A stretch of DNA of 64,000 nt from ATZT02 sp038145175 (GCA_038145175.1 JAYQPE010000004.1:1-64000); one strand, 5' to 3'. Counted from the stretch's first letter, positions 17,573 to 27,455 are shown. Translations and numbers: made by a program. Notes: a model not told the origin generated them from the sequence alone.

Positions 17573-18561
17573 AACCCAACTTTTTCATAAACATTCTTTA
17601 AAGTTCCAGACGCAACTTGCTCTGCTTTTTGAGCACCCTCAAACATTAAATTAGTTAAAGTCTTTTCATCGTTTAATAAGCTATTTGTCTTTTCCCTAAA
17701 CGGATTTATAACTTGTTCGACCACGACTTCTCCGGTGTAAGTTTTTAAATCACCATAGCCTTTATTCACAAAACTATCTTCAATTTCTTGAATACTTTTA
17801 TTTGTTACTGATTTTATTATTGATATTAAATTAGAAACCCCTGGTTTATTTTCTGGGTCATATTTAATATCTTTACCAGAATCTGTGACTGCTGTCTTAA
17901 ATTTTTTCATCACAACACTTGGCTCATCCAAAATAAAAATACATCCTGAAGGTGAAGATTTACTCATTTTTGATGTCGGATCTTGTAGATCAAGAATTTT
18001 TGCAGTTTCTTTAACAATATAAGCTTCAGGAACAGTAAAAGTTTGTCCAAACTGATTATTAAATCTGGTTGCTAAATCTCTAGTTAGTTCTAAATGTTGA
18101 CGTTGGTCTTCACCTACTGGAACTTGATTTGCTTGGTAAAGCAAAATATCTGCAGCTTGCAAAATTGGGTAGGTAAACAAACCAACTGAAGATCTTTCAC
18201 TTCCTCCTTTTTGTGTTTTATCTTTAAACTGAGTCATTCGGTTAGCTTCACCAAAGCCTGTAAAGCAACTTAAAACCCAAGCAAGTTGAGCATGTTGTGG
18301 AACTTGGCTTTGGACAAAAATAGTGCTTTTTGTTGGATCAACTCCGACTGCTAAAAGTTGTGCAAAAGAAGTTATTGTTCTTTTCTTTAATAATTTTGGT
18401 TCAAATTCTGCAGTGATGGCATGTAAATCAACAACTGAATAAAAACAATTATGAGTTTCTTGCATTTGAACCCACTGGCGAAGTGCACCAAACCAATTAC
18501 CAATGTGGAAAGAATCTGCAGTTGGCTGAATGCCAGAGAGCACACTTGGCTTATTTGCCAC
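17569..18561 (-). CDS. trpS: tryptophan--tRNA ligase
   Basis: Class I aminoacyl-tRNA synthetase charging tRNA-Trp, 330 residues, the usual length for the bacterial enzyme. The HIGH-like motif is HIGNW (about 19-23) and the KMSKS loop is SKMSKSSPSG near residue 198. GEDQRQHLELTRD, which contacts tryptophan and AMP, is present. The start is GTG at 18561 (VANKPSVLSGIQPT). It stands alone on the minus strand, convergent with sdhB. Confidence 0.95.
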   Translation of the reverse strand: MANKPSVLSGIQPTADSFHIGNWFGALRQWVQMQETHNCFYSVVDLHAITAEFEPKLLKKRTITSFAQLLAVGVDPTKSTIFVQSQVPQHAQLAWVLSCFTGFGEANRMTQFKDKTQKGGSERSSVGLFTYPILQAADILLYQANQVPVGEDQRQHLELTRDLATRFNNQFGQTFTVPEAYIVKETAKILDLQDPTSKMSKSSPSGCIFILDEPSVVMKKFKTAVTDSGKDIKYDPENKPGVSNLISIIKSVTNKSIQEIEDSFVNKGYGDLKTYTGEVVVEQVINPFREKTNSLLNDEKTLTNLMFEGAQKAEQVASGTLKNVYEKVGF

Positions 18562-18626
18562 TTTTCACCAACTTTGAAATCATTAAGAATTATTTATATC
18601 CTACCCAAAAAAACAATAATTTCGTT

Positions 18627-19799
18627 TTAGTGCTCGAACTTATGATTACTTTTTTCTGCTAAAACTGCTGCCAGAATCGTTGTTATTGGAACAGCTAAAA
18701 CTAAACCAATAGAACCAACCAAAGTTCGAACAATTTCTTGTGAAATTGCCTCACTACTCAAAATAAATTGCGTCGGCCTATCCGAAATAAATATCAGTAA
18801 CAAAGTTGGTAAAGCAGCACCGGTATAGGTAAAAAGTAGTGTGTACACAGTTGAAGCTATGTGATCTCTTCCAATTCTCATTCCTGATCGAAACAAATCA
18901 AATATTGATAATTTTGGATTAGAATTCTTAATTTCCCACACAGAAGAAGCCTGCGTTACTGTTACATCATTTAGAACTCCAACTGAGGCAAAAATTATTC
19001 CTGCTAGAAGTAATCCATCAAGCCTTATCGATGTAACTCCAGATAGCAAGAAATCGTCATCTGATGAAATTCCTGAGAAATTTCCAAAACTAATAACTAT
19101 AGTCGATAAAATTGCAGTCAAAATAATTCCAAATAGTGTTCCTAAAACTGCAACAGATGTTCGTATCGAAATCCCGTGCGCAATGTATAAAAGAAATAAA
19201 ACTAAACCAGATGAAGATATTACTGCAATCGTTAATGGATCTTTACCTTCTAAAAGCGAAGGAAGAAGAAAAGTCAAAAGTACAAAAAATGTTGAAATTA
19301 AACCAACAATAGCGCCAAGTCCTCTGAGTTTTCCAATGATGAGAGTAATTACTGAAAAAATTAAAGCCACGATTATTAATAACTCAGTTCTGTCAACATC
19401 CATAAAAAGAAATACTTCTGAATCAAATTCGTTAGCTGGAATTCTTAGTAATTGAACTTTTGAACCTTCATCTAATTTATAATTTGTATTGGTGGAATCA
19501 AATTCAAATTCAATTGAAGTTTGAATTCCATCACTATTCTTGTATTTTGCTTCATAGATTTCACAAGTTACAACTTGATTAGCTTCAGGACTTTGTGGAA
19601 TTCCTATACAATCTTTATTTAATTCGCCAACAACTTCTGCCAATACATATTCAGAACCTTCAACTGCATCAAGATTTCCTTCTAGTCGAAAAATATTTCC
19701 TTGAGGTAAATTTGTGATAACACCGATAAATACAAAGACAAAACTTGAAATAATTAAGCCTATAACTATCTTTGCTCTAGTAGTAAGCGATTTATTCAA
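18627..19799 (-). CDS. YibE/F family membrane protein
   Basis: A 390-residue YibE/F-like protein of unknown function. After an N-terminal hydrophobic segment (about 11-30) comes an extracytoplasmic region of about 110 residues with two Cys, then seven or so membrane helices from residue 140 onward. Characteristic features are GISIRTSVAVLGTLFGI and GVLNDVTVTQASSVWE followed by GMRIGRDHIASTVYTL. It overlaps the upstream CNNM-type gene by eight bases, so the two are likely co-translated. YibE/F proteins are often assumed to be transporters, but this is not established. Confidence 0.8.
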   Translation of the reverse strand: MNKSLTTRAKIVIGLIISSFVFVFIGVITNLPQGNIFRLEGNLDAVEGSEYVLAEVVGELNKDCIGIPQSPEANQVVTCEIYEAKYKNSDGIQTSIEFEFDSTNTNYKLDEGSKVQLLRIPANEFDSEVFLFMDVDRTELLIIVALIFSVITLIIGKLRGLGAIVGLISTFFVLLTFLLPSLLEGKDPLTIAVISSSGLVLFLLYIAHGISIRTSVAVLGTLFGIILTAILSTIVISFGNFSGISSDDDFLLSGVTSIRLDGLLLAGIIFASVGVLNDVTVTQASSVWEIKNSNPKLSIFDLFRSGMRIGRDHIASTVYTLLFTYTGAALPTLLLIFISDRPTQFILSSEAISQEIVRTLVGSIGLVLAVPITTILAAVLAEKSNHKFEH

Positions 19800-21069
19800 T
19801 ACGAGTTACCTTAACTTTAGCAATTCTTCGTATATCCATTGCAGTAATTTCAAACTTACATTGTTCAGCAATAATTGTTTTACCTAAACTTGGCAGAGTT
19901 TTTAACTTTGAGATGACAAAGCCTGCAACTGTTTCATATGGTCCTTCCGGTAAATGAATATGAGTCAAATCTGCAAAATCATCAAGGTTCATTAAACCTT
20001 CAACTTCAACTTCTCCATGGAAATCAAGTTCATTAATTTCTTCTTTAACTAAATCGTTTTCATGGCGGATATCACCTATTAGCTCTTCAACTAAATCTTC
20101 TAAGGTAACAATTCCAGCGGTACCACCATATTCATCAGCCACAATCATTATGTGATGATTTCTTTTTCTCATTTGACCTAAAGCATTCAAAATTGAAGTA
20201 GTACCAGGAATTACTTCAACAGGTGAGGATATCTCTTTTAGGGTTTTTAATGAATTTCTAGCATCATTAGTTATTAATTGTCGAATATGAACGTAACCTA
20301 AAATTTCATCTGCATTTTTATTGATGATCGGATACTTTGTGTGAGGAAGTTTTTCTACTTTTTTACAAGCATCAGCCAAGGTTAATTCTGCATCCAAGAA
20401 TTCAACTTCAGTTCGTGGAGTCATTACTTCTTTGATTTCACGATCGTCTGCTTCAAATACATCATCGATTAAAGCTCTCTCATTATCGCTTAATTCTTCA
20501 TGTCCTGCTACTAAATCTCTTAAGTCTTCTCCACTTAATTCTTGTCTACTCGCAGTTGGGTCTCCACCCAATAATCTGACAAGTAAATTTGTCGAGTGAC
20601 TCAAAAGCCAAATAAAAGGTCTACTGATTCTTGCAAGTATTTCAATTGGATAAACAGCTACCAATGCCCAACTTTCAGAATTTTGTAATGCCAATCTTTT
20701 TGGTACAAGTTCACCTAAAACTAAAGAAAAATAAGAAATAAATAAAGTTATTAATATGAAAGCCAAAATTGACACTACAGATTTTGGCAAAAATTGATCT
20801 AAAACTGGGGAAAGTACTGGAGTTAAACTTGATGCACCAAAACCGGCACCGATAAATCCTGCAACAGTTACTCCAACTTGAACTGACGCTAGAAATCTAT
20901 TTGGATGGTCATGAAGTTCTTTTAATAATCTTCCACGTCTTCCCTTAGTCTCGGCTAATCTTTTTACTTGTGATTCTCTAACTGAAACTAAAGCAATTTC
21001 AGCAGCGGCAAAAAAACCGCCAATCATAATAAAGATTAAAACGATAAGGGCACTAACCCAAGTACTCAT
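19792..21069 (-). CDS. CNNM/CorC-HlyC family membrane protein (DUF21, CBS pair, CorC_HlyC)
   Basis: A 425-residue protein with an N-terminal DUF21/CNNM membrane domain (about 1-190; GGFFAAAEIALVSVRES and GFGASSL), a CBS-domain pair (about 205-330; PRTEVEFLD, KYPIINKN, IMIVADEYGGTAGIVTLEDLVEE) and a C-terminal CorC_HlyC domain. Family members are implicated in Mg2+ or other divalent cation efflux and tolerance; annotation as hemolysin is historical. It is the first gene of a pair with YibE/F. Confidence 0.88.
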   Translation of the reverse strand: MSTWVSALIVLIFIMIGGFFAAAEIALVSVRESQVKRLAETKGRRGRLLKELHDHPNRFLASVQVGVTVAGFIGAGFGASSLTPVLSPVLDQFLPKSVVSILAFILITLFISYFSLVLGELVPKRLALQNSESWALVAVYPIEILARISRPFIWLLSHSTNLLVRLLGGDPTASRQELSGEDLRDLVAGHEELSDNERALIDDVFEADDREIKEVMTPRTEVEFLDAELTLADACKKVEKLPHTKYPIINKNADEILGYVHIRQLITNDARNSLKTLKEISSPVEVIPGTTSILNALGQMRKRNHHIMIVADEYGGTAGIVTLEDLVEELIGDIRHENDLVKEEINELDFHGEVEVEGLMNLDDFADLTHIHLPEGPYETVAGFVISKLKTLPSLGKTIIAEQCKFEITAMDIRRIAKVKVTRIE

Positions 21070-21103
21070 ATTTTTTTAATATTACCTAAGTTAAGTTTTC
21101 GCT

Positions 21104-22315
21104 TTAAAGGCTTGAGTCTAGTTGGCGCTTAATTCCGGCCAAATATTCCTCAGTTGTTGCCCAAGCTTGCTCAGGACTGATCAATCTTGCTAAATCTTTT
21201 GTCATTAAACCAGATTCAACAGTTTTAATACATGCTTGTTCTAATTTGTTGGCAAATCCAATTAGTTCTTTATTTTTATCCAAAGTTCCGCGATGTTTTA
21301 ATCCGCCAGTCCAAGCAAAAATTGAGGCAATTGGATTTGTAGAAGTTGGTTGTCCTGCTTGGTATTTTCTGAAATGTCTAGTTACAGTTCCGTGTGCTGC
21401 TTCTGATTCAACAATCTTGCCATCTGGTGTCATTAAAACACTTGTCATTAAACCTAATGAACCAAAACCTTGTGCCACAGTGTCACTTTGCACATCACCG
21501 TCATAATTCTTACAAGCCCAAACATATCCACCGCTCCACTTTAAAGCAGTTGCAACCATGTCATCGATTAAGCGATGTTCGTAGGTTAATCCGTTTTGTT
21601 CAAATTCTTTTTTAAATTCATTTTCATAAATTTCTGCAAAGATATCTTTAAATCTGCCATCATAAGCTTTTAAAATTGTATTTTTTGTTGACAAATAAAC
21701 TGGATAATTTCTTGATAATCCATATCTAAATGAGGCTCTAGCAAAATCTTTAATACTGTCATCAAAGTTATACATCCCCATAGCTACGCCAGATTCTTTA
21801 AAGTTTGCTACTTCAAATTCCATTGGCTTTGAACCATCTTCTGGTTGGTAGGTAAGAGTAACTTTTCCCGGACCTGGAACTACAAAATCAGTTGCTTTGT
21901 ATTGATCTCCATGTGCGTGACGACCAATCACAATTGGTTTAGTCCAACTTGGTACCAGTCTTGGAATGTTAGAAATGATAATAGGTTCACGAAAAATTAC
22001 ACCTCCTAAAATATTTCTAATAGTTCCATTAGGTGATTTCCACATTTTCTTTAAATTAAATTCTTTTACTCTTGCTTCATCAGGAGTAATTGTTGCGCAT
22101 TTAACTCCAACACCATGTTTCTTAATCGCATTTGCTGAATCAATTGTTACTTGATCATCTGTTTTATCTCTGTGTTCAATACTTAAATCGTAATATTCTA
22201 AATTGACATCTAAGTATGGCAAAATTAATTCATCTTTAATAAATTGCCAAATAATGCGAGTCATTTCATCGCCATCTAATTCAACAACAGGATTTGTTAC
22301 CTTAATTTTTGCCAT
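21104..22315 (-). CDS. icd: isocitrate dehydrogenase (NADP+), dimeric eukaryote-like type
   Basis: A 403-residue NADP-dependent isocitrate dehydrogenase converting isocitrate to 2-oxoglutarate. It opens with KVTNPVVELDGDEMTRIIW and has YYDLSIEHRD, KSPNGTIRNILGG (substrate loop with Ser, Asn and Arg) and the metal-binding DDMVATALK and YDGDVQSD. The length and motifs place it in the homodimeric subfamily shared with eukaryotes, not the monomeric form common in many actinobacteria. AAAGGAA ahead of the ATG is a good ribosome-binding site. It lies nine bases after mdh, so the two TCA genes are probably co-transcribed. Confidence 0.93.
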   Translation of the reverse strand: MAKIKVTNPVVELDGDEMTRIIWQFIKDELILPYLDVNLEYYDLSIEHRDKTDDQVTIDSANAIKKHGVGVKCATITPDEARVKEFNLKKMWKSPNGTIRNILGGVIFREPIIISNIPRLVPSWTKPIVIGRHAHGDQYKATDFVVPGPGKVTLTYQPEDGSKPMEFEVANFKESGVAMGMYNFDDSIKDFARASFRYGLSRNYPVYLSTKNTILKAYDGRFKDIFAEIYENEFKKEFEQNGLTYEHRLIDDMVATALKWSGGYVWACKNYDGDVQSDTVAQGFGSLGLMTSVLMTPDGKIVESEAAHGTVTRHFRKYQAGQPTSTNPIASIFAWTGGLKHRGTLDKNKELIGFANKLEQACIKTVESGLMTKDLARLISPEQAWATTEEYLAGIKRQLDSSL

Positions 22316-22324
22316 TTTTTTCCT

Positions 22325-23281
22325 TTAGAGATTCTTTACATCAGCTTGTTTAGTTCTTACTGCTTCGGCCGCAACTTTTAGAGATTCCAATTCTTCATCG
22401 GTTAATTTAGTTTCAACAACTTTATTAATTCCATTTTCACCAAGTTGTGCTTCAACTCCTAAATAAACTCCGTTAATTCCGTATTCGCCATCAACCCATG
22501 CACACACAGGCATAACTTTATTTGAATTTGTGGCAACTGCTTTTGCCATTTCAGCTGCTGCTGCACTTGGGGCATAGTAAGCAGAACCCGTCTTTAAGAG
22601 TGCAACAACTTCTGCTCCACCATTTCGTGTGCGTTCAACTAATTTATCTATTTCTTCTTTTGGAAGAACTTCACTTAATGCTTTTCCATTAACACTTGAT
22701 TGACTTGGAACTGGAACCATTGTTTCACCGTGAGAACCTAAAGTTAAAGTTTTTACTTCACTTATTAATGAACCTGTTGCTTCAGCAACAAAATATGAAA
22801 ATCTTGCAGTATCTAACATTCCAGCTTGACCCATGACTTTGTTTTTGGAAAAACCTGTTGCAATTTGTGCAAGAGCTGTCATTTCATCTAAAGGATTAGA
22901 AACCACGATCACTACAGAATTTGGTGCATGTTTGGCTATATTTTCTGAAACTTGTCGAACTATCTTTGCATTAGTTTCAATTAAATCCATTCTGCTCATA
23001 CCAGGTTTTCTTGGAAGTCCTGCAGTTATAACCACAATTGCAGAATCTTTAATAGCTTCATACCCACTGCCATCAGGGGCAGTAGATTGGCCGATTATTT
23101 TTGTTTCAAAATTTTGTATTGGTCTAGATTGATTCATATCTAGTGCCAGACCTTCAGCTTTACCTTCAACTACATCAGTTAAAACTACAGTTTCAAAAAT
23201 GTCGTATTCTGCTAAACGCATTGCTGTAGTTGAGCCATAAAAACCTGCTCCAATTACTGCGACTTTGCCAGATCTAGCCAA
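22325..23281 (-). CDS. mdh: malate dehydrogenase (LDH-like type)
   Basis: A 318-residue NAD-dependent malate dehydrogenase of the LDH-like class. The Rossmann motif is GAGFYG (12-17). Substrate-side Arg residues appear in GLPRKPGMSRMDL, the SNPLD motif follows, and the catalytic His is in LGSHGETM. The start is TTG at 23281. It precedes icd in one transcription unit and follows the DUF3017 gene, a common actinobacterial arrangement. Confidence 0.93.
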   Translation of the reverse strand: MARSGKVAVIGAGFYGSTTAMRLAEYDIFETVVLTDVVEGKAEGLALDMNQSRPIQNFETKIIGQSTAPDGSGYEAIKDSAIVVITAGLPRKPGMSRMDLIETNAKIVRQVSENIAKHAPNSVVIVVSNPLDEMTALAQIATGFSKNKVMGQAGMLDTARFSYFVAEATGSLISEVKTLTLGSHGETMVPVPSQSSVNGKALSEVLPKEEIDKLVERTRNGGAEVVALLKTGSAYYAPSAAAAEMAKAVATNSNKVMPVCAWVDGEYGINGVYLGVEAQLGENGINKVVETKLTDEELESLKVAAEAVRTKQADVKNL

Positions 23282-23351
23282 GATTTATCACAAGCCCTTC
23301 AACAGATTTTAAATTCTAAACTTAATTCTAGTAAGGATTAAAGAAGTGAAT

Positions 23352-23702
23352 TTAAGAGGGCACAACTATTGAAAGAATTATTAAAAAAACTGAAAAAAGT
23401 GTTAAAACTGTTACATCAATCCATTTAGTTCGAACATATAGCCAGCCAAGTGAAAATCTTGGAAGTGATGCACGTAACACTGCAGAAACTGCCACTCCAA
23501 ATGAGAAAACTAAAACTCCGATTCTAAAGTTCATTTTTGTAGCAAGAAATATTCCAAAAATTGTAATAGTCATCGGTAACAATGTTGGCCACTGTCTTCT
23601 AAATAATTTTTGCCAGCGATTTACTTTAATTTCGATATCGTTATTTGAAATAGCTCTTAAATTTCTATTTTCTGAATTGGATGCTGGGTTTGTCACAGGC
23701 AT
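23352..23702 (-). CDS. DUF3017 membrane protein
   Basis: A 116-residue protein matching the actinobacterial DUF3017 family of unknown function. A polar N-terminus of about 35 residues is followed by three predicted membrane helices (about 38-55, 60-80, 96-115) with FRIGVLVFSFGVAVSAVLRASLP between the first two. Placement just upstream of mdh is typical of the family. It starts nine bases after the YdcZ-type gene stop, suggesting one transcript. Confidence 0.75.
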   Translation of the reverse strand: MPVTNPASNSENRNLRAISNNDIEIKVNRWQKLFRRQWPTLLPMTITIFGIFLATKMNFRIGVLVFSFGVAVSAVLRASLPRFSLGWLYVRTKWIDVTVLTLFSVFLIILSIVVPS

Positions 23703-23711
23703 AAAATCACA

Positions 23712-24626
23712 CTACCTTAAATCACTAGCCAGATAGACAGCAAAGAGCATCATTGCTGCTCCAAAAATTAAAGCCCAACCCACATTTATGTTTGCATTAG
23801 GCATGATTACATCTAAGAAAATAGATGTTACAAGTTGGCCAGCCACTGTTGCCAAACTAAAAAGCAATACGCCTAATGTTCTTACCACTGCAGCTGCTAA
23901 GTAAACCACGATCGCACCAAGAATTCCTGCTGTATAAAGCCACCATTGACTTGGCCAATTAATCCAATCTTTTCCAAAAAAATTCATAATTATTAACGTT
24001 ATGGTTACTGCAAACATAGACATCGGAAAGTTTATAAAAGCTGATACTTGAGAATTAGAGGCTTTTGTAACTCGAGCATTTAGTGCAAATTGCATGGTAA
24101 CTGCCAAACCTGCAACTACCACAGCAATTATTGGAATCCATAATATTTCGCCATTAAATTCAGATACAGAAAAAAATACGGCCACTATGCCAATAGTCAT
24201 AGCTAAAAATCTTTTTTTAGTTATATTTCTTTTTTTACCAGAACTAAATCCAAATTTATCAACAAAAATTCCACTTATATTTTGTGAGGCTACTAATATA
24301 ACTGTAAATAATCCAGTTCCAATAATACTAACGGTACTTGATGCAGTAGAAATATAAATTGCTCCTGCAACTCCTCCCAAGAGTTGCCATTTCGCAAACT
24401 TTTTTTCTTTTACTTGGTTGATTAAGTTTTTAAATTTACTTCTAACTTCTGGATTAAATAAAAATAAACTCATAAATATTGTGCCACCAATATTTGAAAT
24501 TAGAGCAGCCATAATTCCATCGTTTAATTCATGTGCTAATTGACCACTGACACTGGCTTGTAAAGTTGCAGCAACTCCTGCAACAAAAGCTAATGCAATT
24601 GAAAGTGGGACACTAGCTTTTTCAAT
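23712..24626 (-). CDS. DMT-superfamily small-molecule exporter (YdcZ/DUF606 type), probable ATT start
   Basis: A ten-helix protein made of two YdcZ-like halves (drug/metabolite transporter superfamily). The first ATG (24512) would remove the first membrane helix. The in-frame sequence upstream encodes a conserved-looking helix, including PLSIALAFVAGVAATLQASV, but contains no ATG, GTG or TTG. The best candidate start is ATT at 24626-24624, which overlaps the purH TGA as ATTGA, giving 304 residues, the usual length of fused YdcZ proteins. An alternative is a start on ATG 24512 producing a shortened protein. The transported substrate is unknown. Confidence 0.7.
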   Translation of the reverse strand: MEKASVPLSIALAFVAGVAATLQASVSGQLAHELNDGIMAALISNIGGTIFMSLFLFNPEVRSKFKNLINQVKEKKFAKWQLLGGVAGAIYISTASSTVSIIGTGLFTVILVASQNISGIFVDKFGFSSGKKRNITKKRFLAMTIGIVAVFFSVSEFNGEILWIPIIAVVVAGLAVTMQFALNARVTKASNSQVSAFINFPMSMFAVTITLIIMNFFGKDWINWPSQWWLYTAGILGAIVVYLAAAVVRTLGVLLFSLATVAGQLVTSIFLDVIMPNANINVGWALIFGAAMMLFAVYLASDLR

Positions 24627-26169
24627 GAGAAAAATGTCTAACTCCAGTTATATACATGGTTAGACCTGCATTTTTTGCAAGAGCAATAACTTCTTCATCA
24701 TTTTTTGAACCACCCGGATGAACTACAGCACTTACTCCTGCTTTTATTAAAACTTCTAAGGCATCGGCAAATGGAAAAAATGCATCACTTGCTGCAACGC
24801 TATTTTTTGACCTTTGTTTTGCACCCTCTACCGCTAACTTTGCAGCTGCAACTCTATTTACTTGACCCATGCCAACACCAACCATGGCGCCATCTTTTGC
24901 TAAAACTATTGCATTAGATTTTGGTGCCCTAACACTTCTCCAGGCAAATTCTAAATCTTTTAAAACATTTTCATTAGCTTTTGTTCCTGAAACTAATTTC
25001 CATTCATCAGGATCATCGCCGTAACTTTCAACATCATCCGCAGTTTGCATCAGAACTCCACCAGAAACTGTTCTCCATTCAACGCGTTTACCCATGTGCG
25101 GACCTGATATTTGAAGAATTCTTAAATTACTTTTTTGTTTCAAAATATCCAAAGCATCCTCATCAAATGCTGGAGCAACAATAACTTCTGTAAAAACATC
25201 ACTAATTAGAGTTGCGGTTTTCTTATCAACTTTTCTATTAGTACCAATAACACCACCAAATGCTGAAATTGGATCTGAAGTTAATGCTTTTTCAAAAGCT
25301 AAAGCTAAATCATTTGCTATAGCTAATCCGCATGGATTGGCATGTTTAATGATTACCGCGCATGGTTCAACATGATCAAATGCTGCATTTCTGGCTGCAT
25401 CTGCATCAATAAAATTGTTGTAAGACATTTCTTTTCCTGCTAATTGTTTAGCTTGTGCAATACCTTTTTCAGAACTTATCCCGGAATACAAAGCCGCTGT
25501 TTGATGTGGATTTTCTCCATATCGTAAAACTTGAGTTCGTTTAAAAGATCCCCCAACCCATTTCGGTGCGTCTTGTTCGCTAGTTACTTTTCTTGAAAAC
25601 CATCTGGCGATCAAAGTGTCATAAGTTGCTGTATGAGAAAACGCTTCTGCTGACCATTGCATTCTTTGTTCACGAGAAATTCCAGAATCTAATTGATTAA
25701 TTAAATTTTTATAATCATTGGGAGAAACCACAACACAAACATGTTCAAAGTTCTTGGCCGCAGCTCTAATAAGGGCTACTCCACCAATGTCTATTTGTTC
25801 AATACATTCTTCAAAATTTGCACCAGATGAAACAGTGTCTAAAAATGGATAAAGATTAACTACTACTAAATCAAATGGTTTCCCACCTATTTTTTGTAAT
25901 TCTTCATTATGTTTCGAATTATTTTGATCAACCAAAATAGCACCGTGAATATTTGGATGCAAAGTTTTAACTCTGCCACTTAATATTTCAGGGCTATTTG
26001 TCACATCACTTACTTTTGTTACTGGGATATTTAATTGAGTAATAAATTCTGCGGTTTTACCAGTGGAGACAATCTCAATATTTTTACTATGCAAAGCTTT
26101 TGCTAACTCTTCTAATCCATCTTTGTTGGAAACACTTATTAGGGCTCTGGTGATTTTCTTACTAGACAT
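24622..26169 (-). CDS. purH: bifunctional AICAR transformylase / IMP cyclohydrolase
   Basis: Catalyses the last two steps of IMP synthesis; 515 residues. The N-terminal MGS-like cyclohydrolase domain (about 1-195) begins ALISVSNKDGLEELA and has STGKTAEFI. The transformylase domain has RYGENPHQTA, the catalytic KHANPCGLA and the closing VVHPGGSKNDEEVI. GGAG lies upstream of the ATG. In many actinobacteria purN precedes purH; here DUF6350 does directly. Its stop overlaps the proposed ATT start of the exporter gene. Confidence 0.95.
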   Translation of the reverse strand: MSSKKITRALISVSNKDGLEELAKALHSKNIEIVSTGKTAEFITQLNIPVTKVSDVTNSPEILSGRVKTLHPNIHGAILVDQNNSKHNEELQKIGGKPFDLVVVNLYPFLDTVSSGANFEECIEQIDIGGVALIRAAAKNFEHVCVVVSPNDYKNLINQLDSGISREQRMQWSAEAFSHTATYDTLIARWFSRKVTSEQDAPKWVGGSFKRTQVLRYGENPHQTAALYSGISSEKGIAQAKQLAGKEMSYNNFIDADAARNAAFDHVEPCAVIIKHANPCGLAIANDLALAFEKALTSDPISAFGGVIGTNRKVDKKTATLISDVFTEVIVAPAFDEDALDILKQKSNLRILQISGPHMGKRVEWRTVSGGVLMQTADDVESYGDDPDEWKLVSGTKANENVLKDLEFAWRSVRAPKSNAIVLAKDGAMVGVGMGQVNRVAAAKLAVEGAKQRSKNSVAASDAFFPFADALEVLIKAGVSAVVHPGGSKNDEEVIALAKNAGLTMYITGVRHFSH

Positions 26170-26218
26170 ATTGATAAAAATTTCTCCTCACAAGGCTTTT
26201 AAACTAGTTAGCCATAGG

Positions 26219-26260
26219 AAGCCTACCTACAAGACTTTTGTTAGAAGTAATAGGTGGCTT
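26219..26260 (-). other. bulged hairpin in the purH leader
   Basis: AAGCC-ACCTA (minus strand) pairs with TAGGTAGGCTT, leaving one bulged A and a loop of about 20 bases. It lies between the DUF6350 stop and the purH ATG and is not followed by a U run, so it is not an obvious terminator. No known purine riboswitch core was recognised. Confidence 0.3.
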
Positions 26261-27452
26261 AATTTTGGGAAAATCTAGGATCTACTTGATCTTCTTCTAT
26301 TTTGTTTCTATTCTTGGCACTTTGCCAAAGTAATATCAACGCAATAAAAAATACTTCTCCGATTAAAAACCAAATCATACTTTTTTGAAACACTTCTCGA
26401 GAACTCACTCCAAAATTAAGTAAAAGATTACTTCCTAAGGATCCTGTACTTAAAAAACTTAAAAGAGATATTGCACTCGCGGTTCCAAGTGAAACAAACA
26501 TTGCTGAAACAATCCATATTCCAGGATTTTTATTTTTTGTACTTACGGCCATTAAAATTCCAAAAAATATTGGTATGAAATAAAAATATTTCATGTAACT
26601 TGGCAAAGTTGTTGGTACTAAGCCAAACCAGGGCCAAGCTGGAAGTTGGGCAATTGTTACTGAATTTAAATTAATACTAGAACCTGCACCCAAAATAATT
26701 GTTGAATTAGTTAAGAAAGCCCAAGCCCAAAGAATAAAATTAGGAAACCATCCGATACCAGAAATAATTACTGCAATTATTGCTACTACCCCACCTAAAA
26801 GAGAAGACTGCATTAAAAGCATATTTTCATAATTAAATCCAATTGCCACCAAAATTAAAATCATAGAAATTAATAAAACAATCAAACTAAATCTAAAAAT
26901 TAGACGAATAATTCTTTTTATTGGTTCATCAAGATCGTCAAAAATTAAAGACCAGGTCCCCCCAACTGTGCCTACTGCCAAAATTGACATCGAAATAACC
27001 ATTATTGAGGGTTTGAGCATCACCTCAAGCCAATTAATATTTTCAGGACTTACTAGAAATCTCAAAAGTGCAATTAATAACCCATATGAAATAGAAGCAA
27101 TACTTACAACTAGAAGTGAAATCAAAGTTGGTCGTTTCATTTCTTCATGTAAGGCAGATCTAATTGCCCATCTTGAAGATCTATATAGAGAAATTAAAGT
27201 TATAAAAATAAAACCAAGAAATGGTAATGAAAGAGTAACTGAATTAATTACTAATGGAACTCCTTGCATTGCTAAAAATCCCCACACTACAACTTTGAAC
27301 GCATCAGCCAATGTACTTGATCTATCTCCAGCCAATATCCATGTTGTAAAAACTAAAGTGACAGATAAACCAAATGTAATTAAAAAAGTCCAGAATGTAA
27401 CTAACAATCCAGCAACTACAACGTTATGACGTTGAACTGGTGAATCAGCCAC
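26259..27452 (-). CDS. DUF6350 multi-spanning membrane protein
   Basis: A 397-residue membrane protein with about ten hydrophobic segments. Its position directly after sucD and before purH is where actinobacteria carry DUF6350 (sometimes annotated PerM-like cell-division protein), and features such as GDRSSTLADAFKVVVWGFLA and the Gly/Ala-rich SLPFLGFIF fit that family. The function is not established. It starts three bases after the sucD stop, so it belongs to the sucCD transcript. Confidence 0.7.
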   Translation of the reverse strand: MADSPVQRHNVVVAGLLVTFWTFLITFGLSVTLVFTTWILAGDRSSTLADAFKVVVWGFLAMQGVPLVINSVTLSLPFLGFIFITLISLYRSSRWAIRSALHEEMKRPTLISLLVVSIASISYGLLIALLRFLVSPENINWLEVMLKPSIMVISMSILAVGTVGGTWSLIFDDLDEPIKRIIRLIFRFSLIVLLISMILILVAIGFNYENMLLMQSSLLGGVVAIIAVIISGIGWFPNFILWAWAFLTNSTIILGAGSSINLNSVTIAQLPAWPWFGLVPTTLPSYMKYFYFIPIFFGILMAVSTKNKNPGIWIVSAMFVSLGTASAISLLSFLSTGSLGSNLLLNFGVSSREVFQKSMIWFLIGEVFFIALILLWQSAKNRNKIEEDQVDPRFSQN

Positions 27453-27455
27453 AAT

